A DNA stretch of 5,475 bases from assembly GCA_027036655.1 (NCBI GenBank), contig JALWEC010000045.1, positions 1 through 5,475 of the forward strand. Reading direction: 5' to 3'. The notes beneath the pieces were generated by a model, which worked only from the letters and a program-made list of their open reading frames with translations, searched no databases and had not been told where the DNA came from. This DNA comes from Melioribacteraceae bacterium (GTDB lineage Bacteria > Bacteroidota > Ignavibacteria > Ignavibacteriales > Melioribacteraceae). Position 1 is the first letter of the stretch. Every line of letters starts with the position of its first letter. Of the stretch, positions 1-4,504 are shown piece after piece. The translations under genes were made by a program, and so were the position numbers.

Positions 1-338
1 GCGCGCAAAATTACTTCGCCTCGGGAAATTGGTCTTTCGCTGATTACGCAAATATCAAGCGGGTCGCCGTCCCCTTTCCCCGAAACAGGATTGAGATTGC
101 CGGTTCTTTCTCCGCAATATGTCTGCGGAATAAAACCGTACAAAGCAGGCGGCTGCGATGAAGTACGCTGCGGTCTGTCAACATGCATATAGCCGGTATA
201 TTTATCTACCTCGTATTTTACTCTGTCAAAGGGAGTAATTTCAATGTAAGCGTTTACAATTCTCGGCGGATTATCTCCGATATCGATTCCGTGCCAAGGA
301 TGCGGGCGCCAGCGGAAAAATGGTTTTGGGACTGACAT
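1..338 (-). CDS. ppa: Inorganic pyrophosphatase, family I (partial, N-terminal part only)
   Basis: This soluble cytoplasmic enzyme hydrolyses pyrophosphate to two phosphates, which pulls nucleotide, nucleic-acid and aminoacyl-tRNA synthesis forward. The gene starts at ATG 336-338, behind an AGGAGG six bases upstream, and runs off the left edge after 112 full codons. Residues matching the E. coli active site are visible with the right spacing: K41, E43, R55 and Y67 (K29, E31, R43, Y55 in E. coli), then the metal-binding GDGDPLD signature with D90, D92 and D95 (D65, D67, D70). Relative to E. coli there is an N-terminal extension of about 12 residues carrying an HPWHGI motif, and about 13 extra residues before the GDGDP signature. 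From memory, both occur in Bacteroidota-type enzymes. It lies downstream of the thioredoxin gene but beyond that gene's terminator, so it is probably transcribed on its own. The C-terminal part lies outside the window. Confidence 0.95.
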   Translation of the reverse strand, partial: MSVPKPFFRWRPHPWHGIDIGDNPPRIVNAYIEITPFDRVKYEVDKYTGYMHVDRPQRTSSQPPALYGFIPQTYCGERTGNLNPVSGKGDGDPLDICVISERPISRGEVILR

Positions 339-344
339 TTTAAA

Positions 345-350
345 CCTCCT
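345..350 (-). promoter_or_regulatory. Shine-Dalgarno site of the pyrophosphatase gene
   Basis: A perfect AGGAGG on the minus strand lies six bases before the ATG at 336-338. It fixes the start codon and shows that this genome uses canonical Shine-Dalgarno pairing, unlike many Bacteroidia. Confidence 0.85.
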
Positions 351-379
351 AATTAATTTTTTGGGATAAGTAAAAATAT

Positions 380-391
380 GAATAATTATTC
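380..391. repeat. 12-base perfect palindrome upstream of the pyrophosphatase gene
   Basis: GAATAATTATTC reads the same on both strands. It sits in the short leader between the thioredoxin terminator and the pyrophosphatase ribosome binding site, where the pyrophosphatase promoter must lie. It could be an operator half-site pair, but in such AT-rich DNA a palindrome of this size may also be chance. No clear -35/-10 pair was found around it. Confidence 0.25.
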
Positions 392-424
392 TAATAGAGA
401 ATCTGTCTTTTTGCAAAAAAACAT

Positions 425-463
425 AAAAAAAAAACCGTCTTCCCAATTAAAGAGAAGACGGTT
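425..463 (-). terminator. Rho-independent terminator of the thioredoxin gene
   Basis: The arms at 433-442 and 454-463 form a perfect 10-base-pair stem (AACCGTCTTC with GAAGACGGTT) around an 11-base loop. On the minus strand the stem is followed directly by a run of T (the A-tract at 425-434). It begins 18 bases after the thioredoxin stop codon and separates that gene from the pyrophosphatase gene. Confidence 0.9.
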
Positions 464-481
464 AAAGTCAGTTAAAAACTT

Positions 482-853
482 CTACTCAGCTTTAACTTCG
501 TCTTTCAAAAGAACTTCGTGGATTGCTTGTTTCAAAGTCTCTTTCGGAAGCGCGCCAACTGCCATTTGAGGCTGTTCGTCCATCGGCACAAAAAGTAAAG
601 AAGGAATGCTTCTGATACCGAATGCCGCCGCTAATTCCTGCTGCTCCTCGGTGTTTACTTTGTAAACATGAATTTTACCGGCATACTCTTCTGACAACTC
701 TTCCAAAACGGGAGCAACCATTTTACACGGCTGGCACCATTCCGCCCAAAAGTCGATAATACAAGGTAAATCACCTTCATATTTCCATTCTTTATTCTTT
801 TCCCAGTTAAATACTTTTTCAAAAAAAGTTTCTTTTGTCAAATGCTCTGTCAT
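482..853 (-). CDS. trxA: Thioredoxin with variant WCQPC active site
   Basis: This 123-residue cytoplasmic thiol-disulfide oxidoreductase reduces disulfides in client proteins and is presumably recharged by thioredoxin reductase. The fold is covered end to end. DFWAEWCQPC holds the redox cysteines C40 and C43, a Lys-Val-Asn/Asp stretch lies near residue 66, the cis-proline loop RSIPSLLF places P84 opposite the active site, and VGALPKETL lies near the C-terminus. The overall pattern, including a longer helix before the first core strand and the FGIRSIP and GALPK segments, matches the Bacteroidota thioredoxin type as I remember it. Those usually carry WCGPC, so Gln41 in place of Gly is unusual. 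A third cysteine, C31, lies just before the core strand. The start ATG at 851-853 has an AGAGGT ribosome binding site at 861-866. There is no signal peptide. The gene appears monocistronic, with its own terminator. The family call is firm; the exact paralogue is less certain. Confidence 0.93.
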   Translation of the reverse strand: MTEHLTKETFFEKVFNWEKNKEWKYEGDLPCIIDFWAEWCQPCKMVAPVLEELSEEYAGKIHVYKVNTEEQQELAAAFGIRSIPSLLFVPMDEQPQMAVGALPKETLKQAIHEVLLKDEVKAE

Positions 854-879
854 TATAAATACCTCTTATATTTTAAGTT

Positions 880-906
880 ATTTTATTTCCTAATTTTTAA
901 TTGCAA
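880..906 (-). promoter_or_regulatory. Possible thioredoxin promoter
   Basis: On the minus strand a TTGCAA box (901-906) is followed after 15 bases by TAAAAT (880-885), a short distance upstream of the ribosome binding site at 861-866. The spacing is shorter than ideal and the region is AT-rich, so this is only a candidate. The Bacteroidota-type TAnnTTTG element is not seen here. Confidence 0.2.
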
Positions 907-1040
907 ATTTGATGCAAATGGAGTAAAAAGGATTCTGAAAAATTTCGAGTTCAAATATAGCGTTTATTTTCCGAACGACAATAGATTTTTTATCCTGCTT
1001 TTTTTAATTTTAGAATCAATACAATCCCACAGAATGCGGG

Positions 1041-1065
1041 TTAAGCTCCGCCTTGGCGGACTCAC
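1041..1065 (+). repeat. 25-base repeat, copy 1
   Basis: This is identical over 25 bases to 1220-1244. It contains the 14-base perfect palindrome TCCGCCTTGGCGGA (1047-1060), which could form a small hairpin. Confidence 0.9.
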
Positions 1066-1126
1066 TAAAAAAAACACATTTCGCAGAACATTTAGAAGCG
1101 GTTTAACGGCTAAGGTTGAATATTTA

Positions 1127-1208
1127 GGAGATTGCCGCGCTCCGTTTCACTCCACTCGCAATGACGGCTTGTTTTTTTTTGCGCCGTCGCGTCATTGCGA
1201 ACTGAAAC
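1127..1208. repeat. Palindromic repeat element 1
   Basis: The inner arms TCGCAATGACG (1156-1166) and CGTCATTGCGA (1190-1200) pair perfectly over 11 bases. The pairing resumes outside with CGTTTCA (1143-1149) and TGAAACG (1203-1209). The loop holds a run of nine T. Its left flank carries GGAGATTGCCGCG, as in elements 2 and 3. Confidence 0.8.
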
Positions 1209-1219
1209 GTTAGGAACTG

Positions 1220-1244
1220 TTAAGCTCCGCCTTGGCGGACTCAC
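1220..1244 (+). repeat. 25-base repeat, copy 2
   Basis: This is an exact copy of 1041-1065, 179 bases further on. It marks the start of the second tandem unit. Confidence 0.9.
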
Positions 1245-1305
1245 CGGGAAACATGCTGTCGCCGAATGTTCAACAACGGTTTAATGGCTATGGTTGAAAA
1301 TTTAG

Positions 1306-1395
1306 GAGATTGCCACGTCGCTTACGCTCCTCGCAATGACAGAAATTTTCACGTCATTGCGAAGGAGGAGCTTGCGACGACTGCGGCAATCTCAC
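1306..1395. repeat. Palindromic repeat element 2
   Basis: The inner arms TCGCAATGAC (1331-1340) and GTCATTGCGA (1353-1362) pair perfectly around a 12-base loop. Outside them, GAGATTGCC on the left pairs with GGCAATCTC on the right, and CTCC with GGAG. The whole 90 bases can therefore fold as one long imperfect hairpin. Confidence 0.85.
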
Positions 1396-1454
1396 TAGAA
1401 AACACGCAATTGCCGAATGTTCAAATGCGGTTTAACGAGTAAGGCTGAATACCG

Positions 1455-1557
1455 GTGAGATTGCCACGCCAATCCACTATCGCGGATTGTCTCGCAATGA
1501 CAATTCTTTTTTTTATTTAAGTATCATTGCGAGAAGCGGAGCGACGTGGCAATCTAC
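1455..1557. repeat. Palindromic repeat element 3
   Basis: The left arm runs from GTGAGATTGCCACG to CTCGCAATGA (1455-1500). The right arm runs from TCATTGCGAG (1524-1533) to CGTGGCAATCTAC (1545-1557). A T-rich stretch forms the loop. The left arm also contains a smaller inner inverted repeat, AATCC (1471-1475) with GGATT (1484-1488). Confidence 0.85.
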
Positions 1558-1586
1558 TACCGGACATTTGCGCAAATACTGATTTT

Positions 1587-1628
1587 GAGATTCTTCTTCC
1601 GCCCAAAAACGGCGGAATCAGAATGACA
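1587..1628. repeat. Small inverted repeat of a second type
   Basis: TTCCGCC (1597-1603) and GGCGGAA (1611-1617) form a 7-base stem around the loop CAAAAAC. The outer sequences GAGATTCTTC and CAGAATGACAG resemble a sister repeat type in which GATTCTTC/CAGAATGAC replaces ATTGCC/CGCAATGAC. Confidence 0.65.
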
Positions 1629-1655
1629 GTGAGGAGTTTAGCCTAATTTCTTTTT

Positions 1656-1705
1656 GGCATTGCTAAAGAGGAACTTGCGACAACTGCGGTTCCGCTCGCA
1701 ATGAC
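1656..1705. repeat. Decayed fourth palindromic repeat
   Basis: Positions 1656-1689 match the right arm of element 2 (1353-1386) at 29 of 34 bases, and CTCGCAATGAC follows at 1695-1705. The arms therefore appear in the opposite order from elements 1-3, as if a fragment had been rearranged or two half elements joined. Confidence 0.65.
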
Positions 1706-1717
1706 CGACAGCTTTGC

Positions 1718-1738
1718 AGTCCGCCCAAGGCGGAGCTT
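1718..1738 (-). repeat. Inverted copy of the 25-base repeat core
   Basis: Read on the minus strand, this is the core of the repeat at 1041-1065 with one extra G in the centre (20 of 21 bases shared). It lies about 20 bases beyond the clpS stop codon. Its GC-rich hairpin (1720-1734) has no T-tract, so it is not a classical terminator for clpS, although it could slow or stabilise the 3' end of that transcript. Confidence 0.75.
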
Positions 1739-1757
1739 CGCTTGTTGTAACCGTTTT

Positions 1758-2051
1758 TTATTCTTTTGTAACAATCTCGGTGTTCAACTCTATTTCATCA
1801 AGTACCGATGTAATCTGAAGGCATTTGGATAAATCTCCTGTAAAGATAATCGACTTACCCCGCACATGGGCTTCAAAGGCAAATCTCTGCGCCTGAGCTA
1901 TAGAACAGTGGAGCGCTTTTATCAACTGGATAATTACTTCATCGAATGAATGAACATCATCGTTGTAAAGGACGACATTAAACGGCTGCGCAATCTTTTC
2001 TTCTTTTTTTGTCTTTTCGGCATGTTGCGGCTTGTGAGATTCATTCATCAT
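1758..2051 (-). CDS. clpS: ATP-dependent Clp protease adaptor ClpS
   Basis: ClpS binds proteins with destabilising N-terminal residues (Phe, Leu, Trp, Tyr) and hands them to the ClpA- or ClpC-type unfoldase for degradation by ClpP in the cytoplasm. This 97-residue protein has a charged flexible N-terminal tail (residues 1-22), needed in known ClpS proteins for delivery. The core follows: VVLYNDDVHSFDEV with N30, D31 and D32, then EAHVRGKSI with H62. N30 to H62 is 32 residues, the same as N34 to H66 in E. coli, so the pocket for the N-terminal amino group is intact. F36 stands where E. coli has the gatekeeper Met40. Two ATG codons in tandem (2046-2051) can serve as start; no strong Shine-Dalgarno is visible, unlike most neighbours. 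No clpA or clpC lies nearby. It is transcribed divergently from etfB and ends next to the repeat cluster. Confidence 0.94.
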   Translation of the reverse strand: MMNESHKPQHAEKTKKEEKIAQPFNVVLYNDDVHSFDEVIIQLIKALHCSIAQAQRFAFEAHVRGKSIIFTGDLSKCLQITSVLDEIELNTEIVTKE

Positions 2052-2158
2052 CTTGGAACCAATATTGTCCGTTTTTGTAAATAAATAAGCAAAAAATATT
2101 TATATTTATAAGTTAAAAAATAATGTGGTTTTTTCAAATTAATTAATCCGGAGGAACA
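2052..2158. promoter_or_regulatory. Divergent promoter region between clpS and etfB
   Basis: These 107 bases must hold promoters for both clpS (leftward) and the etf operon (rightward). The middle (2075-2120) is almost pure A/T. A weak plus-strand candidate is TTGTAA (2075-2080) followed after 16 bases by TATTTA (2097-2102). Nothing resembling a strong TTGACA/TATAAT pair or the Bacteroidota TAnnTTTG element stands out. The etfB ribosome binding site GGAGG is at 2150-2154. Confidence 0.4.
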
Positions 2159-2905
2159 ATGAAAATAGCAGTATGTGTAAGCCATGTTCCCGATACCGCG
2201 GCCAAAATAAATGTTGGCGCTGATGAAAAAAGTATCGATAAAAATGGCGTCAGTTTCATCATTAATCCTTATGATGAATATGCAGTTGAAGAAGCTTTAA
2301 AAACCAAAGAAGCTCTCGGCGGCGAAGTTGTAGTTATTAGTCTCGGAGGAGACGAAGTTAAAGAAACAATAAGAAAAGCTTTGGCAATGGGAGCCGACAG
2401 CGGCGTACATCTGAAAAAAGAAGGTTACTTCGATTCCTATGCTACTGCAAAAGCCCTTGCCGAAGAACTAAAAGCCCAAAACGCTGAAATGGTTTTCTTC
2501 GGTAAACAATCAATAGATTTCGATAGCGGAGTCGTAGGACAAATGGTTGCAGAAATGCTCGGCTATAATTCTGTTTCTGTCGTTGTTGATCTCAAGATTG
2601 AGGGCAACAATATCAGAGCGGAGAGAGAAATAGAAGGAGGTAAAGAGGTTGTAGAAACAACTCTTCCCGCGGTAATTACCGCTCAGAAAGGATTGAATGA
2701 ACCTCGTTACGCTTCTTTGAGAGGAATTATGCAGGCTAAGAAAAAAACTATTGAAGAGAAAGAAGCTCAGACCGGAGATAGCCGAGTAGAACTTTTAAAG
2801 ATGAGAAAGCCTGCTCCTAAAGCGCCCGGTAAAATCCTTGGCAGCGACGCCTCGGTTGTACCGGAATTAGTTCGTTTATTAAAAGAAGAAGCTAAAGTAA
2901 TTTAG
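2159..2905 (+). CDS. etfB: Electron transfer flavoprotein, beta subunit
   Basis: EtfB pairs with EtfA to form the FAD-containing ETF, which accepts electrons from acyl-CoA and other flavin dehydrogenases and passes them towards the quinone pool. The protein has 248 residues, close to the usual 250-260. It begins with the KIAVCVSHVPD strand. GKQSIDFDSGVVG (115-127) corresponds to the family's nucleotide-contact region. The family signature from LPAVITAQ through LNEPRYASLRGIMQAKKK (169-196) includes the partner-recognition loop. ATG 2159 is supported by GGAGG four bases upstream. It opens an operon, followed after 12 bases by etfA. Whether this ETF is of the ordinary or the electron-bifurcating kind cannot be settled by eye. 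No dehydrogenase, ETF-quinone oxidoreductase or FixCX gene lies in the window, so its partners are unknown. Confidence 0.96.
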   Translation: MKIAVCVSHVPDTAAKINVGADEKSIDKNGVSFIINPYDEYAVEEALKTKEALGGEVVVISLGGDEVKETIRKALAMGADSGVHLKKEGYFDSYATAKALAEELKAQNAEMVFFGKQSIDFDSGVVGQMVAEMLGYNSVSVVVDLKIEGNNIRAEREIEGGKEVVETTLPAVITAQKGLNEPRYASLRGIMQAKKKTIEEKEAQTGDSRVELLKMRKPAPKAPGKILGSDASVVPELVRLLKEEAKVI

Positions 2906-2909
2906 GAGG
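2904..2909 (+). promoter_or_regulatory. etfA ribosome binding site overlapping the etfB stop
   Basis: AGGAGG (2904-2909) shares its first two bases with the TAG stop codon of etfB (2903-2905) and lies eight bases before the etfA ATG. Ribosomes finishing etfB thus uncover the site, which suggests translational coupling and balanced subunit synthesis. Confidence 0.85.
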
Positions 2910-2917
2910 AGACTAAA

Positions 2918-3880
2918 ATGGCAAATAAAATATTAGTGTTTGTTGAACAAAGAAACAACGAAATAAAAAAATCATCTTTGGAAACCGTAAAAGCCGGGGC
3001 TGAGTTTGCAAAAGAATTAAACGCCGAAGTCGAAGCCGTTGTAGTGGGAGGCGATATTGCAGATTTTAATTCCATTGCTAAATACGGCGTTCCGAAAGTA
3101 ACGCATATCAAAAACCAGGATTTGAATGTTTACACTTCATCAGGTTATGCTCAAGTACTTTCCGATTTTGCCAATGAAACCGGAGCGGACTTGCTCCTTT
3201 TTGCAAACAGCGCAATGGGCAGGGATTTATCACCGAGAGTCGCTGTCAAGGTTGACGCGGGAATTGTTGCAGACTGTGTAGGTTTTACATTCGAAAACGG
3301 CGAAGTTATTGCCACTCATCCCGTATATGCAGGCAAAGCTTTAACCGATGTAAAGATAAATTCACCGAAAAAGATTTTCACAATTCGCCCGAACACGTTT
3401 AACTTAGGCGACGCCGCTGACGCAACCGCCGAGGTTTCCGTCAAGGAAGTTGACAATGTTAACACATCGGTAAAAGTTGTCGATATTACTCGCGCTTCCG
3501 ATAAATTGGACGTTGCCGAAGCTTCGATTATCGTTTCAGGCGGACGCGGAATGGGCGGTCCGGAAAACTATGCAATGCTGGAAGAGCTTGCAGGATTGCT
3601 TGGCGGCGCAGTTGGCGCATCAAGAGCCGCCGTTGACGCGGGCTGGAGACCTCATTCGGATCAGGTCGGGCAAACCGGTAAAACCGTTTCCCCTAATCTT
3701 TACATAGCTTGCGGAATTTCAGGCGCAATTCAGCATATGGCGGGAATGAGAACTTCAAAATATATTGTGGCTATCAACAAAGATCCCGAAGCTCCGATTT
3801 TCACTATTGCCGATTACGGAATTACGGGCGATTTGTTTGAAGTTGTGCCGGCTTTAATCGAAGAAATAAAGAAAGGATAA
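2918..3880 (+). CDS. etfA: Electron transfer flavoprotein, alpha subunit
   Basis: EtfA forms the FAD-binding half of the ETF heterodimer. The protein has 320 residues, full length for the family. The N-terminal domain (about 1-185) has the nucleotide-binding-like fold shared with EtfB, with FANSAMGRDLSPRVA near 95-109. The C-terminal FAD domain starts around VSGGRGMGG (206-214). It continues with VGASRAAVDAGW (232-243), QVGQTGK (249-255), GISGAIQHMAGM (266-277) and AINKDPEAPIF (285-295), then ADYGITGD. R236, T253 and H273 match human ETF alpha R249, T266 and H286 in identity and spacing, so flavin binding should be intact. The start at ATG 2918 follows a perfect AGGAGG. It sits between etfB and the nuclease gene in one operon, and its last codons carry the next gene's ribosome binding site. 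Confidence 0.97.
   Translation: MANKILVFVEQRNNEIKKSSLETVKAGAEFAKELNAEVEAVVVGGDIADFNSIAKYGVPKVTHIKNQDLNVYTSSGYAQVLSDFANETGADLLLFANSAMGRDLSPRVAVKVDAGIVADCVGFTFENGEVIATHPVYAGKALTDVKINSPKKIFTIRPNTFNLGDAADATAEVSVKEVDNVNTSVKVVDITRASDKLDVAEASIIVSGGRGMGGPENYAMLEELAGLLGGAVGASRAAVDAGWRPHSDQVGQTGKTVSPNLYIACGISGAIQHMAGMRTSKYIVAINKDPEAPIFTIADYGITGDLFEVVPALIEEIKKG
3872..3877 (+). promoter_or_regulatory. Ribosome binding site that decides the nuclease TTG start
   Basis: AAAGGA lies within the last codons of etfA, nine bases before TTG 3887-3889. No ATG or GTG start is possible between the in-frame etfA stop (3878-3880) and the conserved N-terminal strand of the nuclease, so this site supports the TTG start and coupling to etfA. 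Confidence 0.7.
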
Positions 3881-3886
3881 TCTCCT

Positions 3887-4492
3887 TTGGATAAAGTAAA
3901 AGTCGATATCATAGGATTATCATCATCTCCATCGGTAGGAGGCGCATACGCCCTCCTACTGAAGGAGAGTTACGGTTCGCGCCGTCTTCCCATTATAATA
4001 GGCAGCTTTGAGGCGCAGGCAATCGCCTCCGCCCTTGAAAACATTACTCCTCCCCGCCCTATGACTCACGATTTACTTAAAAATATCATTGACGAACTCG
4101 GCGCTTCCGTAGTTGAAGTTTTTATCGACGAGCTTGTGGAAAACACATTTTACGCAAAATTAGTACTTGAAATAGCGGGAGTTACAACTTCGGTTGACGC
4201 GCGTCCGAGCGACGCTATTGCTGTTGCGGTTAGAACAGTCGCTGATATTTACGTTAACGAAACCGTTATGGATAGAGCAGCTTTCATTCCAAGCAGCAAT
4301 TCGGAAATTCCCGCGGCGGAAAAATCGGAAGCAGGTCTTGAAGCTGAAACGGAGAACATTTCCACATCCTCTTTTGAAGCAAAATTATCGGTTTTGGAAA
4401 AACAGCTTAAAGAAGCGATCGATAATGAAGAATACGAAAGAGCCGCAAGATTAAGAGATGAAATTTCCCGCCTCACGGGGAAAGCAAACTAA
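3887..4492 (+). CDS. Bifunctional nuclease family protein (DUF151/BFN) with C-terminal UVR motif
   Basis: The first 135 residues are a BFN domain, known from plant proteins with combined RNase and DNase activity; bacterial members are poorly characterised. Visible hallmarks are VDIIGLSSSPSVGGAYALLL (6-25), RRLPIIIGSFEAQAIA (32-47), PPRPMTHDL (55-63) and DARPSDAIAVAVR (104-116). After an acidic Ser/Glu-rich linker (about 136-162) comes a UVR motif (about 163-198; LEKQLKEAIDNEEYERAARL), the helical hairpin through which UvrB and UvrC interact. Here it may serve protein-protein contact. The start is TTG 3887, with a stop codon three codons upstream in the same frame, which is also the etfA stop. 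The gene closes the etf operon. From memory, etfB-etfA-BFN order recurs in Bacteroidota, but a functional link is unproven. The family call is firm; the nuclease activity is inferred. Confidence 0.9.
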   Translation: MDKVKVDIIGLSSSPSVGGAYALLLKESYGSRRLPIIIGSFEAQAIASALENITPPRPMTHDLLKNIIDELGASVVEVFIDELVENTFYAKLVLEIAGVTTSVDARPSDAIAVAVRTVADIYVNETVMDRAAFIPSSNSEIPAAEKSEAGLEAETENISTSSFEAKLSVLEKQLKEAIDNEEYERAARLRDEISRLTGKAN

Positions 4493-4504
4493 CAATTCAC
4501 AATA

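Larger units (their letters stand above)
1041..1738. repeat. Cluster of REP/MITE-like palindromic repeats
   Basis: At least three related modules follow each other. Each full module has a GGTTTAACGG-type stretch (1100-1139, 1278-1317, 1429-1468; the first two match at 36 of 40 bases). This leads into GAGATTGCC and then CTCGCAATGAC, after which the inverse, GTCATTGCGA, closes the palindrome. A fourth, decayed block lies at 1587-1705. The cluster is bounded by inverted copies of AAGCTCCGCCTTGGCGGACT, at 1043-1062 on the left and 1718-1738 on the right, the right copy having one extra base. Motifs like ATTGCC...CTCGCAATGAC are, from memory, dispersed intergenic repeats in several bacterial groups. 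No transposase is encoded, so any mobility would depend on one elsewhere. Confidence 0.85.
854..1757. other. Long gene-free region, mostly repeats
   Basis: About 900 bases between the thioredoxin and clpS genes hold no credible coding sequence. The left part (854-1040) is AT-rich and must carry the thioredoxin promoter. The rest (1041-1738) is packed with palindromic repeats described separately. The open frame at 842-1213 on the plus strand has no ribosome binding site, begins inside the thioredoxin gene, and translates the repeats themselves, so it is not called as a gene. Confidence 0.8.

Noticed and set aside
378..569. Plus-strand open frame of 63 codons
   Set aside because: It runs through the terminator hairpin and antisense to the end of the thioredoxin gene, with low-complexity Lys-rich sequence.
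842..1213. Plus-strand open frame of 123 codons
   Set aside because: It begins inside the thioredoxin gene, has no ribosome binding site, and its C-terminal half is simply the translation of repeat DNA. No protein family pattern is visible.
1720..1734. Terminator for clpS
   Set aside because: The GC-rich hairpin has no T-tract on either strand and is a copy of the dispersed repeat.
1041..1738. CRISPR array
   Set aside because: The repeats are long palindromic modules of unequal spacing and degenerate sequence, not short identical repeats with unique spacers, and no cas gene is present.
2902..3111. Minus-strand open frame opposite etfA
   Set aside because: Shadow of the well-supported etfA coding sequence, without a ribosome binding site or family pattern.
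4464..4483. Terminator at the end of the nuclease gene
   Set aside because: A 6-base stem (TTTCCC/GGGAAA) lies inside the coding sequence and is not followed by a T-tract on the plus strand; it is too weak to call.
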